Shown: piece after piece, positions 26,775 to 37,771 of the stretch
How positions within the stretch are numbered: the first letter of the stretch is position 1
How the letters are laid out: the number at the start of each line of letters is the position of its first letter
DNA from: Dickeya oryzae
Lineage (GTDB): Bacteria; Pseudomonadota; Gammaproteobacteria; Enterobacterales; Enterobacteriaceae
NCBI RefSeq assembly: GCF_009372235.1
Contig: NZ_ML762923.1
Location: 231,531-295,530, forward strand
DNA length: 64,000 bases
Reading direction: 5' to 3'
Translations under genes and position numbers: made by a program
The notes under the pieces: model-generated
Database searches by the model: none
The model's input: the letters and a program-made list of their open reading frames with translations, nothing else
What the model was told of the DNA's origin: nothing

Positions 26775-28103
26775 TTACGACGGATTTTCCAGGCTGAACT
26801 GGTCGTGGATGTCGTCGTAAGCGAACAGTTCCGCATAACGTCCCCACTGTGTGACGGCATTCAGCGTTTGTGCTGCGTCGATTTCCGACATGAAATCCTC
26901 CAGCTCGTCACGGAAGCGACGCGCCGGGGCGGTACGCGACGAACGTTCGTCCAGTACCCGCCGGATGTGCGCGACCAGCGGCACATAATTGAGCAAATGC
27001 TGGGCGAACAGCTGTTTACGTTCGTCCACACTGGCATTGGCGTACCGGGCGGCGGCAGGCAACAGCCGAATATCGCCCCCTTGCAGTTCGGCAAAGCGCA
27101 GCAGTTGCAAAATTTCCCCTACCGGGAACAGCTCGTCAGCCGTGTACTGCAAAGCGTTAGCCAGTTCAGGCAAGTCTGCCTTGCCCGCATAAGGCGCGGC
27201 GTGTACGGCTTCAATCAGGCCTGCCAGCGAGTTGGTAGAGACCAACGGCAACACCATACCCAACCCTGAACCGGGGAAAATCCCCTGACGTGCGGTACCC
27301 GCGCTGTTATCCGTTGTCATTTTAACGTAAATGTCTTCAACCAGCGCGCGAAACGCCGGATCCTGACGGTTACGCGGTTGCGGCAGATCGACACGGATTT
27401 CACACGCGACCCGACCGGGGTTGATGGAAAACAGCACGATACGATCGCACATTAACACCGCTTCTTCGATGTTATGCGTCACCATCAGGATGGATTTGAT
27501 CGGCATTCTGCCTTCGCCCCACAGATCCAGCAGGTCGGTGCGCAGGGTTTCAGCGGTCAGCACATCCAGCGCGGAAAACGGCTCGTCCATCAACAGGATG
27601 TCTGGGTCCACCACCAGCGCACGCGCCAGTCCGACGCGTTGACGCATCCCGCCGGAAAGCTCTTTGGGGTAGGCGTTTTCAAAGCCATCAAGACCGATCA
27701 GGTCAATGGCGGCCAGTGCCCGTTTGCGACGTTGCTCCACCGGTACGTTTTGCGCTTCCAGTCCCACTTCGACATTCTGTTGCACCGTCAGCCAGGGAAA
27801 CAGGGCGAAGCTCTGGAAAACCATGCTGACAGTCGTCGGCCTGCCGTCCGGCCCCGGTGGGAAATCCACCTGACCGGCGCTGGGTGTCAGCAGGCCCGCT
27901 ATCGAACGCAGCAAGGTCGATTTGCCGGAACCGGAGCGGCCGAGTAATCCGACGATTTCGTTGTCGTACAACGTCAGGTTTACGTCATCCAGCACCAGTC
28001 GTTCGGCGCTGCCGGATTTGCCATACAGATGCCGGACGTGTTGTACATTCACCAGACAGTTCTGCTGATGAGCCAGATTGATGGGCTGAAGAATAGTCAT
28101 CAT
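26775..28103 (-). CDS. Nitrate/sulfonate/taurine-type ABC ATPase with C-terminal AAA-associated domain
   Basis: In this 442-residue protein the N-terminal 260 residues form an ABC ATPase with Walker A GRSGSGKST, signature LSGGMRQRVG and Walker B ILLMDEPFSALD. It is most like the SsuB/TauB/NrtD group. The remaining 180 residues form a separate helical domain, matching the AAA-associated C-terminal domain that is known on a subset of these ATPases and is thought to be regulatory. It lies 7 nt downstream of the permease gene. No periplasmic binding protein gene is nearby. Confidence 0.88.
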   Translation of the reverse strand: MMTILQPINLAHQQNCLVNVQHVRHLYGKSGSAERLVLDDVNLTLYDNEIVGLLGRSGSGKSTLLRSIAGLLTPSAGQVDFPPGPDGRPTTVSMVFQSFALFPWLTVQQNVEVGLEAQNVPVEQRRKRALAAIDLIGLDGFENAYPKELSGGMRQRVGLARALVVDPDILLMDEPFSALDVLTAETLRTDLLDLWGEGRMPIKSILMVTHNIEEAVLMCDRIVLFSINPGRVACEIRVDLPQPRNRQDPAFRALVEDIYVKMTTDNSAGTARQGIFPGSGLGMVLPLVSTNSLAGLIEAVHAAPYAGKADLPELANALQYTADELFPVGEILQLLRFAELQGGDIRLLPAAARYANASVDERKQLFAQHLLNYVPLVAHIRRVLDERSSRTAPARRFRDELEDFMSEIDAAQTLNAVTQWGRYAELFAYDDIHDQFSLENPS

Positions 28104-28110
28104 GTTCTCC

Positions 28111-29865
28111 TTAACCGAGGCGCAGGCGGCGTTCGGCGAATTGGTACAAGGGACGCCACAGCAGGCGGTTAAACGCGATCACGAATACCGACATCACCGC
28201 GATGCCCAGCGCGACCTGATGAAAATCGGCGGCGGTGGTCGCGTTGGCGATATAAGCGCCAAGGCCGGTAGCTTCCAGATGTTGTTTCCCCCAGGAAATG
28301 GATTCGGACACGATACTGGCGTTCCAGGAGCCGCCGGAGGCAGTGAGCGCGCCTGTCACGTAGTAGGGGAAAATGCCCGGCAGCGCGACCTGACGCCACC
28401 ACTGCCAGCGTCGGATACCGTAAATACGCGCAGCTTCCAGCAGGTCGGTCGGCAACGCTGCTGTGCCTGCGATGACGTTAAACAGGATGTACCACTGGGT
28501 ACCCAGCACCATCAGCGGCGACAGCCAGATATCTGGATTGAGGTTAAAACCCGCAATCAGGATGACGGCGAACGGGAACAACACGTTGGCCGGAAACGCC
28601 GCCAGAAACTGCGCCAGTGGTTGCAGACGTTCCGCCACACTGGGTTGCAGGCCAATCCACACACCGATTGGTACCCAAATAACACTGGCCAGCGCAATCA
28701 ACACCACCACACGAGCGAGTGTTGCCAACCCCATGCCAAACACGGCAATCACATCAGCCATACCGAGCGAGGCACCGATGTATTGCACCAGCTGTACCAC
28801 GCCTGCCACTACGCCGATAATGACCAGCGCCAGCCACAAGCGGTCGGTGATTTTGTTGTAGCGAGGGCTGGGCGTATGGCGTAAAAACCGTGGTACCGAC
28901 GGCCAGCGCAATGCTGCCAGTGTGTAAAACGGCCAGCTCAGCACGTTGATGATCGCCGTCGAGATGTGAGTCCGGCGAACAAGGTCGTATACCCAGGAAC
29001 GCGGTCTTTTCTGCGACGCGGTTTGTTCGAAACGGAATTTATCCGCCCAGGCCACCACCGGCCGGAACAGCAGTTGATCGTAAAGCACGATCACCACCGT
29101 CATGGCGACCACCGCCCAGGCGATAGCCGTCAGGTTTTCCTGAGCGATAGCCAGCGCCAGCCAGGAGCCGATCCCCGGCAGGCTGACGGTGGTGTTGCCG
29201 ACGGTAATGGCTTCTGAGGCCACCACGAAGAACCAGCCGCCGGACATTGACATCATCATGTTCCAGACCAGTCCGGGGATAGCGAATGGCAGCTCCAGCC
29301 GGATAAATCGCCGCCAGGGTGAAAAGCCGAATTGCTGGCTGACTTCACTCAGATCGGCCGGCAGGGTGCGTAACGACTGGAAAAAACTAAACGCCATGTT
29401 CCACGCCTGGCTGGTGAAAATCGCGAAAATCGCGGCACATTCCACCCCCATCTGGCGGCCGGGGAACAGCCCCATAAAAAAGGTGACAGTGAAGGTTAAA
29501 AAACCCAGTACCGGCACCGATTGCAGAATATCCAGCGCTGGGATGATCACCATTTCGGCTTTACGGCTTTTGGCCGCCAGCGTGGCGATAACCAGTGTGA
29601 ACAGTAACGACACCGCCAGTGCCACGAACATGCGCAACGTGGTGCGTAGCGCATATTCCGGCAGCAGGGCGATATCCAGCCTGACCGGGCTGGCATCGAG
29701 GATAGACAGCGGCAGGCTCATTTGCTCCATGCCGTATACCACCAGCGCAACAACCAGCGCCAGCAGGGTAAAAAATAGGATATCGGCCCGATAGGACGGT
29801 GCCGCGCGCTGTCTGGTGAGCAGCGCACGGTTGTCCGTCATGATGTCCTGGAGTGGATGGCGCAT
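28111..29865 (-). CDS. ABC transporter permease, two fused membrane domains
   Basis: The 584-residue protein contains two copies of the binding-protein-dependent permease domain. The first is at about residues 80-265, with the coupling-helix region EVSQQFGFSPWRRFIRLELPFA in two parts. The second is at about 380-575, with LLEAARIYGIRRWQWWRQVALPG. Standard SsuC/TauC permeases have one domain and form dimers, so this is a fused dimer. The start at 29865 has a GGGAGG site 6 nt upstream. It is first in the permease-ATPase-kinase-regulator series. The substrate is unknown. Confidence 0.88.
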   Translation of the reverse strand: MRHPLQDIMTDNRALLTRQRAAPSYRADILFFTLLALVVALVVYGMEQMSLPLSILDASPVRLDIALLPEYALRTTLRMFVALAVSLLFTLVIATLAAKSRKAEMVIIPALDILQSVPVLGFLTFTVTFFMGLFPGRQMGVECAAIFAIFTSQAWNMAFSFFQSLRTLPADLSEVSQQFGFSPWRRFIRLELPFAIPGLVWNMMMSMSGGWFFVVASEAITVGNTTVSLPGIGSWLALAIAQENLTAIAWAVVAMTVVIVLYDQLLFRPVVAWADKFRFEQTASQKRPRSWVYDLVRRTHISTAIINVLSWPFYTLAALRWPSVPRFLRHTPSPRYNKITDRLWLALVIIGVVAGVVQLVQYIGASLGMADVIAVFGMGLATLARVVVLIALASVIWVPIGVWIGLQPSVAERLQPLAQFLAAFPANVLFPFAVILIAGFNLNPDIWLSPLMVLGTQWYILFNVIAGTAALPTDLLEAARIYGIRRWQWWRQVALPGIFPYYVTGALTASGGSWNASIVSESISWGKQHLEATGLGAYIANATTAADFHQVALGIAVMSVFVIAFNRLLWRPLYQFAERRLRLG

Positions 29866-29942
29866 GATTTTCCTCCCGGTAAGTCAGGCAGTAGCCGGAA
29901 CGGGGTTCCGGAGCTATTTGCCAAATCTATTAGCCAAAATAA

Positions 29943-30087
29943 GAGCCTATCCCATTAGGGCTATTTCACTTGCCATTTTGGCCCTGGGCAGTGCTCGAAC
30001 TCCTCACGTATTACGTGTACGCTGCGGGTTCTCCGCGCAGTCCGAGTCCAAACTGGCTACGCCAATAACGCCTACTGGGATAGGCTC
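29943..30087. repeat. 145-bp MITE-like element with terminal inverted repeats
   Basis: The ends are GAGCCTATCCCATTAGG (29943-29959) and the complement of GAGCCTATCCCAGTAGG (30071-30087). This is a 17-bp terminal inverted repeat with two mismatches. The interior has no gene. From memory, very similar interspersed copies occur in Pectobacteriaceae and related enterobacteria. Such short elements are moved by transposases encoded elsewhere. It sits just upstream of the ABC permease gene and could affect its promoter. Confidence 0.75.
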
Positions 30088-30513
30088 GGATACCGGCATT
30101 GTCAGTGTGCTCTGAGCAATACGACGATGGTGCGGCGTTATTCTTTAATGCGTGGCAGGAAAATAAAATAATCGAGACAGAGCGTCCACGATTAAAAAGT
30201 ATAGGTCATGTATACCAAAGTATACTTGTGAAAAAGGGAGGCGTTTTCTGCGCGGGAATTTAATTTTTTATATTAAAAATCAATCGATTAATTTTGTTTA
30301 TTTTATGTTCTATATTTGTATTTAATAATCGCTGCGGATATTTTTTATCACCTGATGGATAAATAGATCCAGCAGCATATTTATTTTTTACTTACTGTGA
30401 ATCTTTTATGAATATTTGGCGGGATATAAATCGAAGAAAACAGGATAACAGCATTCTGGCACCCGAAGAGAAAACTGCAACGTGAAGTATGAAGGGTATA
30501 CGTTAGCGGGAAA
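30088..30513. other. Non-coding AT-rich region between the ABC operon and katG
   Basis: This stretch lies upstream of the leftward ABC operon, beyond the repeat element, and past the end of katG. I see no coding frame of note. It presumably holds the ABC operon promoter, displaced by the inserted repeat. A stretch at 30250-30340 is very rich in A and T. Confidence 0.5.
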
Positions 30514-30540
30514 TACCCCGGCGTGAAACACGCCGGGGTA
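30514..30540 (-). terminator. katG terminator hairpin
   Basis: A perfect 12-bp stem, TACCCCGGCGTG (30514-30525) with CACGCCGGGGTA (30529-30540), has a 3-nt loop. It begins 9 nt past the katG stop. Confidence 0.75.
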
Positions 30541-30549
30541 GGGTGATGA

Positions 30550-32763
<2,214 letters not shown>

Positions 32764-33000
32764 TTATGCTATGTGTCCCCATTAACCCGGCCTGCACAGA
32801 TTGCCGGGCAGTGAGCGGTGGACAAGAAATTGCTCATGGTGCTTGCCGTGGGTGTTGCGTCAATATTTAACGCAGTATATTGAATTTCATGAGTGAGTTA
32901 ATCGCTCTCTACTGTGTGCTTAGCGTCCGCTGGCTGAAATTCACTATTCATCTTAGTCGCCGCTTGCTCAGAGATGAAATCGAATTACATGAATATTGTG

Positions 33001-33015
33001 ATAGATGGTGGCTAT
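33001..33015. promoter_or_regulatory. Possible OxyR half-site upstream of katG
   Basis: ATAGATGGTGGCTAT fits the ATAG-7-CTAT half of the OxyR consensus. The second half, expected 7 nt on, is poor. It lies about 250 nt from the katG start and about 265 nt from the FtsI-like gene, in a 530-nt non-coding region (32752-33280) where I see no gene or RNA. A single half-site can arise by chance. Confidence 0.25.
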
Positions 33016-33280
33016 TTAACTGTGAAAATTAATAAGTAAAATGATTGTTAAATAAGTGAGGGAGATGGACAGTGTTGACTGCTTTTTCGTCACAGGGTGT
33101 TTTCATCTGTGTCTTTCATTTCAATGATTAATGAATTACGTGAGGATGTTTCCTGCTTCTGTTCCGCCTATTGATGTCATTTATAGTGCCGCCACAGGAT
33201 AAATTAGTATTGTCATCGGGTGCGTTTCGCCGCGGTGTACCGCATTGCGAGACGCATCCTCTGTTCAGTTGGCGTGGTGT

Positions 33281-34981
33281 ATGCTCAAAAAACGTTCTGT
33301 CAGTGTGGCGGCGGCGACCTATTTTCAGGGGCGCTTTGTTTTACTGTGTGTTGGTATCTGTGTTTGTCTGGTGTTGCTGGTAGCGCGTGTCGGGTATTTG
33401 CAGGTGGTGACCAGCCTGCAACTGGAAAAAGAAGCCAATCAGCGTTCGTTACGTGAACTGGTGATGCAACCGTTGCGTGGCAGCATTACCGACCGTAACG
33501 GTCATCCGCTGGCGGTCAGCGTGTCGTCGAATGACGTGGTGGCTGACCCTATCCATGTGCTGGAGAGTGATCCGTCGCTTGCCAGCGCGCAGTGGAGTGC
33601 ACTATCCACCGCCTTATCGCTGCCGCTTGGTACCATCAAAGAGAAGATTCAGGAAAATGCGCACCGCCATTTTCTTTATATCGGACGTCAGGTTGAATCC
33701 AGTATCGCTGACTATATCCACCAGTTGCATATTAGCGGTATTTCCACCCCGGCGGACGCCAGCCGCTATTACCCAATGAGTGACGCGGTATCCAACCTGA
33801 TTGGCATTGTGGGGGTGGACGGGCAAGGGCTGGACGGTATTGAGCGGAGTTTCAACAAGTTGTTGCAGGGTAAACCGGGGTTACGGGTTTACCGTAAAGA
33901 TCGCTACGGCAATGTGGTGAGCCTGATGGCTGACGATCCAGCGCAGCAGGCACCGACGCTGACCCTGAGCATCGACAGTTATCTGCAATTCGTTCTCTAT
34001 TCACATCTGCGTGACGGTGTGCAGCTGAACAAGGCGGATTCCGGCGCGGCGGTGTTGATTGACATTAACACCGGCGAAATTCTCGGTATGGCCAGCTATC
34101 CGTCCTATAACCCCAACAATTACGAAGGCGAGCCGCAAAAGAACATGCGAAATGTGGCGATTTCGGACAGCTTTGAACCCGGCTCCACCGTTAAACCGCT
34201 GGTGGTGATGGCTGGGCTGCAGCGCCATTTGATCCGGCCTGATTCGGTTATCGACACCACGCCTTACCCGGTGAATGGTCATTTGATTAAAGACGTCGGG
34301 CACTGGAGCCGACTGACCATTACCGGCATCCTGCAAAAATCCAGCGACATTGGGGTGTCTCATATTGCGCTGGCGATGCCGGCAAACGTGCTGGTCGATC
34401 TCTACCATCGTTTTGGGCTGGGCGTTGCCAGCGGTTTAGGCATTGAAGGGGAAACCAGCGGCTATTTCCCGCTGCATCGCGAGCGGTGGTCTGACATTGA
34501 GCGTGCAACCTTTGCGTTCGGGTACGGGTTACGCGTCACGCCACTACAGATTGCGCGTGAGTACGCCACTATCGGCTCATTCGGCATTTACCGCCCGGTT
34601 TCCATCACTAAAGTGACGCCGCCGGTGCTCGGCACCCGGGTTATCGATGATGATGTGGCAAGAACCGTGGTGCACATGATGGAGAGCGACGCCTTGCCCG
34701 GCGGGAGTGGGGTGACGGCCGCGGTGCCGGGCTATCGTCTGGCGATTAAAACCGGTACGGCAGAGAAAATGGGGTCAGACGGCAAATACGACGGTGGTTA
34801 TGTCAACTACACCGCCGGGGTGGCACCCGCCAGCAACCCGCGTGTGGCACTGGTGGTGATGATCAACCACCCCGATGCGGGTAAACATTTCGGCGGCTCA
34901 GTCGCCGGCCCTGTCTTTGGGCAAATAATGGGGGAGGTGTTGCGCCATATGGATATCCCACCAGACGCGCTCACCCAATAA
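33281..34981 (+). CDS. Second PBP3-type transpeptidase (FtsI paralogue)
   Basis: From ATG 33281 the protein is 566 residues; a TTG at 33245 would add 12. One membrane anchor lies at about 18-38, then the class B dimerisation domain (RGSITDRNGHPLAVS), then the transpeptidase. Active-site motifs are STVK (Ser302), SSD (354-356) and KTGT (490-493). FtsI of E. coli has SSN where this protein has SSD. There are no dcw-cluster neighbours, so it is an accessory copy like PBP3SAL of Salmonella, which works in septal wall synthesis under acid or host conditions. That role is inferred. Confidence 0.9.
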   Translation: MLKKRSVSVAAATYFQGRFVLLCVGICVCLVLLVARVGYLQVVTSLQLEKEANQRSLRELVMQPLRGSITDRNGHPLAVSVSSNDVVADPIHVLESDPSLASAQWSALSTALSLPLGTIKEKIQENAHRHFLYIGRQVESSIADYIHQLHISGISTPADASRYYPMSDAVSNLIGIVGVDGQGLDGIERSFNKLLQGKPGLRVYRKDRYGNVVSLMADDPAQQAPTLTLSIDSYLQFVLYSHLRDGVQLNKADSGAAVLIDINTGEILGMASYPSYNPNNYEGEPQKNMRNVAISDSFEPGSTVKPLVVMAGLQRHLIRPDSVIDTTPYPVNGHLIKDVGHWSRLTITGILQKSSDIGVSHIALAMPANVLVDLYHRFGLGVASGLGIEGETSGYFPLHRERWSDIERATFAFGYGLRVTPLQIAREYATIGSFGIYRPVSITKVTPPVLGTRVIDDDVARTVVHMMESDALPGGSGVTAAVPGYRLAIKTGTAEKMGSDGKYDGGYVNYTAGVAPASNPRVALVVMINHPDAGKHFGGSVAGPVFGQIMGEVLRHMDIPPDALTQ

Positions 34982-35002
34982 TCCGTAACTGTGATGAACA
35001 TC

Positions 35003-35038
35003 GCGCCGACAGGAAATTAACCTGTCTGGCGCGTTATT
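35003..35038 (+). terminator. Terminator of the FtsI paralogue
   Basis: GCGCCGACAGG (35003-35013) pairs with CCTGTC-T-GGCGC (35021-35032) across a single bulged T with a 7-nt loop. GTTATT follows. It lies 22 nt after the stop. Confidence 0.65.
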
Positions 35039-35183
35039 GCTTTCATGATCTACCTCAATGAAGTGTGATATTTTTATAAAAGTTCATACGCAGTGCGGGT
35101 ATCTATTTTCTTCACGGTGTACTATCTCCTCGCGGTCTATTATTCCTTGATGGTGAATTCCCCGCACAGTTCTTTTATGGGTG

Positions 35184-35212
35184 TTAATTTGTCGTAATTT
35201 TTTAATTTGTCG
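35184..35212. repeat. Direct repeat before the methyltransferase gene
   Basis: TTAATTTGTCG occurs twice (35184-35194 and 35202-35212) with an 18-bp period. The second copy ends 17 nt before the GTG start of the methyltransferase. It may be a tandem regulator site. It is unlike the palindrome before the MarR gene at the other end of the operon. Confidence 0.5.
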
Positions 35213-35229
35213 AATAGGGGTGACCTGTT

Positions 35230-36027
35230 GTGACGCAATTAATAACACATGACATCGTCATGGATGATATCGCCAGTGATGATTTACTTAATGATGTAAA
35301 ACATTATTGGAACAATAGAGCACAAGGATATAACGACGTTAACGTCGCTGAATTGGCATGCGCTAAACGTCACTTATGGCAGTCGATAATTTTACGTCAT
35401 GCGCCGAAAAAAACGGTATTAAATATACTGGATGTGGGCACCGGTCCGGGGTTTTTTGCCGTCACACTGGCGATGGCGGGGCATAACGTTAGCGCTGTGG
35501 ATGTGACACCCGCCATGCTGGCGCAGGCCCGGAACAATGCCGCACACTATGGCGTTGATATCCGGTTTACTGCCACGGATGTCCATACCTTGCCGTTTCC
35601 CGATGATCACTTCGACCTGCTGGTTACCCGCAATGTGACCTGGAATTTGGAACACCCGCAGCAAGCCTATCAAGAGTGGCATCGGGTATTGGCACCCGGC
35701 GGACGGTTAATTAACTTTGATGCTAACTGGTACGCCCATCTTTTCAATGATGAGGCGCGTGAAGGCTATTTGCGTGACCGGCACAATGCCTGTCGATTAA
35801 AAATTGATGATCATTATGCGAATACCGATACTGTTGCGATGGAAAATATCGCCAGAGCATTGCCGTTAAGCCGGGAAATACGTCCGCAGTGGGATCGTCG
35901 TGCCCTGTCAGTCTGTGGTTTTCAGCAGGTGATTACCGATGAAAATATTGCTGAAAATCTATGGGACGACGAGGAAAAAATTAATTACGCTTCTACGCCG
36001 ATGTTTATGATCGTTGCAGAAAAATAA
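35230..36027 (+). CDS. Class I SAM-dependent methyltransferase heading the nickel-type operon
   Basis: The 265-residue protein starts with GTG behind AGGGGTGACC. The Rossmann SAM loop ILDVGTGPGFFAVTLAMAGH lies near residues 75-94, with acidic residue Asp in VSAVDVTPAML and the later DLLVTRNVTWNLEHPQ. It belongs to the UbiE/SmtA-like small-molecule group. The five nik genes follow on the same strand, the first 86 nt away. A methyltransferase beside a metal-peptide importer suggests it makes or modifies a metal-binding small molecule, or modifies an imported one. This is inference: no synthase for a known metallophore is present. Confidence 0.8.
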   Translation: MTQLITHDIVMDDIASDDLLNDVKHYWNNRAQGYNDVNVAELACAKRHLWQSIILRHAPKKTVLNILDVGTGPGFFAVTLAMAGHNVSAVDVTPAMLAQARNNAAHYGVDIRFTATDVHTLPFPDDHFDLLVTRNVTWNLEHPQQAYQEWHRVLAPGGRLINFDANWYAHLFNDEAREGYLRDRHNACRLKIDDHYANTDTVAMENIARALPLSREIRPQWDRRALSVCGFQQVITDENIAENLWDDEEKINYASTPMFMIVAEK

Positions 36028-36113
36028 ACGACTATTGTCGTCATGTTTTTCATTGCAGATTTTTCGTTGCGGATGTGTCGACGTTGTTTTTCATTATTTC
36101 AGGGTAACATGTC

Positions 36114-37688
36114 ATGGCTAGGGTACGCCCCATCACACTGGCAGCGCTGGTACTGTGTTTGCTGTTCGGCGCGTTTTCTGTTGCTGCCGATATGCGCGAC
36201 AATCAGTTGGTTTATGCCAGTACCAAAGATATTCGTGATATCAATCCTCATCTTTATGCGGGCGAAATGGCCGCTCAGAATATGGTGTTTGAGTCGCTGG
36301 TCATCAATACGCCTGAGGGGGTTAAACCCTGGCTGGCGGAAAGCTGGACGATATCACCCGACGGCAAACAGTATGTTTTCACGTTACGCCACGGCGTGCG
36401 GTTTAGCGATGGTGAGCCGTTCACGGCGGATGCGGTTAAACGCAATATCGACGCGGTGTTAGACAACTATCAACGCCATGCCTGGCTTGAGTTGGTACAG
36501 CAGATTGATAAGGTCACGGTGCTGGATAGCTACCGTGTCGAGATAACACTCAAACACCCCTATTACCCGACGTTAATCGAACTGGGTTTAACCCGGCCTT
36601 TCCGTTTTGTGTCACCGAAAGTGTTTATCAACGGTAAAACCAAAGAGGGCATCAGCGGGTATGCCGGCACCGGCCCCTGGGTGCTGGCGGAGCATAAACC
36701 TAATCAGTATGCGCGCTTTGTCGTCAATCCCGATTACTGGGGTCGCCGACCGCATCTCGACAGCGTGCTGTGGCGGGTGATGCCTGACCAACAGTCGATG
36801 CTGATGGCGTTGCAAAAAGAGAGCGTCCAGCTCATTTTCGGGGCGGACGGCGACATGCTGGATATGGATAGCTTTGCCGCACTTGAGGCGTCGGGGAAGT
36901 ATCGGACGTTGATAAGCCCACCGGTTGCCTCCCGCGCACTGGTGCTCAATAGCGGTCGCCCTATCACCGGCGATAAAGCGGTGCGCCAGGCGCTGCAATA
37001 CGCGATTGATAAAACGGCTATTGCCAGTGGTGTCATGGGTAACACCGAAAGTGTCGCCGATACCTTACTGTCGCGCCGTGTACCGTATTGTGACATTGAT
37101 TTGCCGGTTTACCGGTTTAATGCACAGCAGGCGAGTGCCTTGCTGGACGCCGCTGGCTGGCATTTGACGGCAGGAAAAACGGTGCGGGAAAAAGACGGCA
37201 AAGCGTTGGTGTTGATGCTGTCGTATAACCGCAACAACGCGGCGGAGCGAGAAATTGCTGAGTTGATTCAGGGTGATTTTAAGAACGTCGGCGTGCAACT
37301 GACTATTCTGGGCGAAGAAAAACAGGCGTTTTTGGACCGCCAGAAATCCGGTGATTTTGACCTGCAATACTCGCTGTCGTGGGGAACGCCTTATGACCCG
37401 GCATCGTATATCTCCTCGTTCCGCATCCCCGCACATGCGGATTATCAGGCGCAGAAGGGGTTACGTCGCAAGGCCGAGATCGACACCTTGATTGGCGATA
37501 TTTTACTGACGCCGGATGAAAAGCAGCGTCAGGCACGCTACACGCAGTTATTCACCCTGCTGACGGAGGAAGCGGTGTACATCCCGTTGACGTATTCGAG
37601 GACGAAAGCGATTTATGCACCGACGCTGAAAGGGGTGTCATTTAATGCCTCACAGTATGAGATCCCTTTCGAGAACATGTCGTTCTGA
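36114..37688 (+). CDS. nikA: Nickel/peptide ABC transporter substrate-binding protein
   Basis: The 524-residue protein has a cleavable signal peptide (about 1-25, ending FSVAA) and a family 5 solute-binding fold. It aligns well with E. coli NikA: INPHLYAGEMAAQNMVFESL, RHAWLELVQQIDKV and GTPYDPASYISSFRIPAHADYQAQKGL. NikA carries nickel bound to small organic chelators in the periplasm. AGGGTAAC precedes the start by 6 nt. It is the second gene of the methyltransferase-nik operon. Nickel is the likely cargo, but nickel, cobalt or zinc chelates are all taken by relatives. Confidence 0.85.
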   Translation: MARVRPITLAALVLCLLFGAFSVAADMRDNQLVYASTKDIRDINPHLYAGEMAAQNMVFESLVINTPEGVKPWLAESWTISPDGKQYVFTLRHGVRFSDGEPFTADAVKRNIDAVLDNYQRHAWLELVQQIDKVTVLDSYRVEITLKHPYYPTLIELGLTRPFRFVSPKVFINGKTKEGISGYAGTGPWVLAEHKPNQYARFVVNPDYWGRRPHLDSVLWRVMPDQQSMLMALQKESVQLIFGADGDMLDMDSFAALEASGKYRTLISPPVASRALVLNSGRPITGDKAVRQALQYAIDKTAIASGVMGNTESVADTLLSRRVPYCDIDLPVYRFNAQQASALLDAAGWHLTAGKTVREKDGKALVLMLSYNRNNAAEREIAELIQGDFKNVGVQLTILGEEKQAFLDRQKSGDFDLQYSLSWGTPYDPASYISSFRIPAHADYQAQKGLRRKAEIDTLIGDILLTPDEKQRQARYTQLFTLLTEEAVYIPLTYSRTKAIYAPTLKGVSFNASQYEIPFENMSF

Positions 37689-37771
37689 ATACCGGGCGAT
37701 CATGCTGATGGTGCTGCAACGGGGATGGCATCGGCTATGACATCAGGGCGTGGAAGAGGAAAACGACGCGG

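Noticed and set aside
33245..33280. TTG start for the FtsI paralogue
   Set aside because: The 12 extra residues carry no family similarity, and ATG at 33281 sits at the normal distance before the membrane anchor.
35040..35229. A NikR site before the nik operon
   Set aside because: One TCATAC half occurs near 35084 but there is no matching GTATGA half at the right distance.
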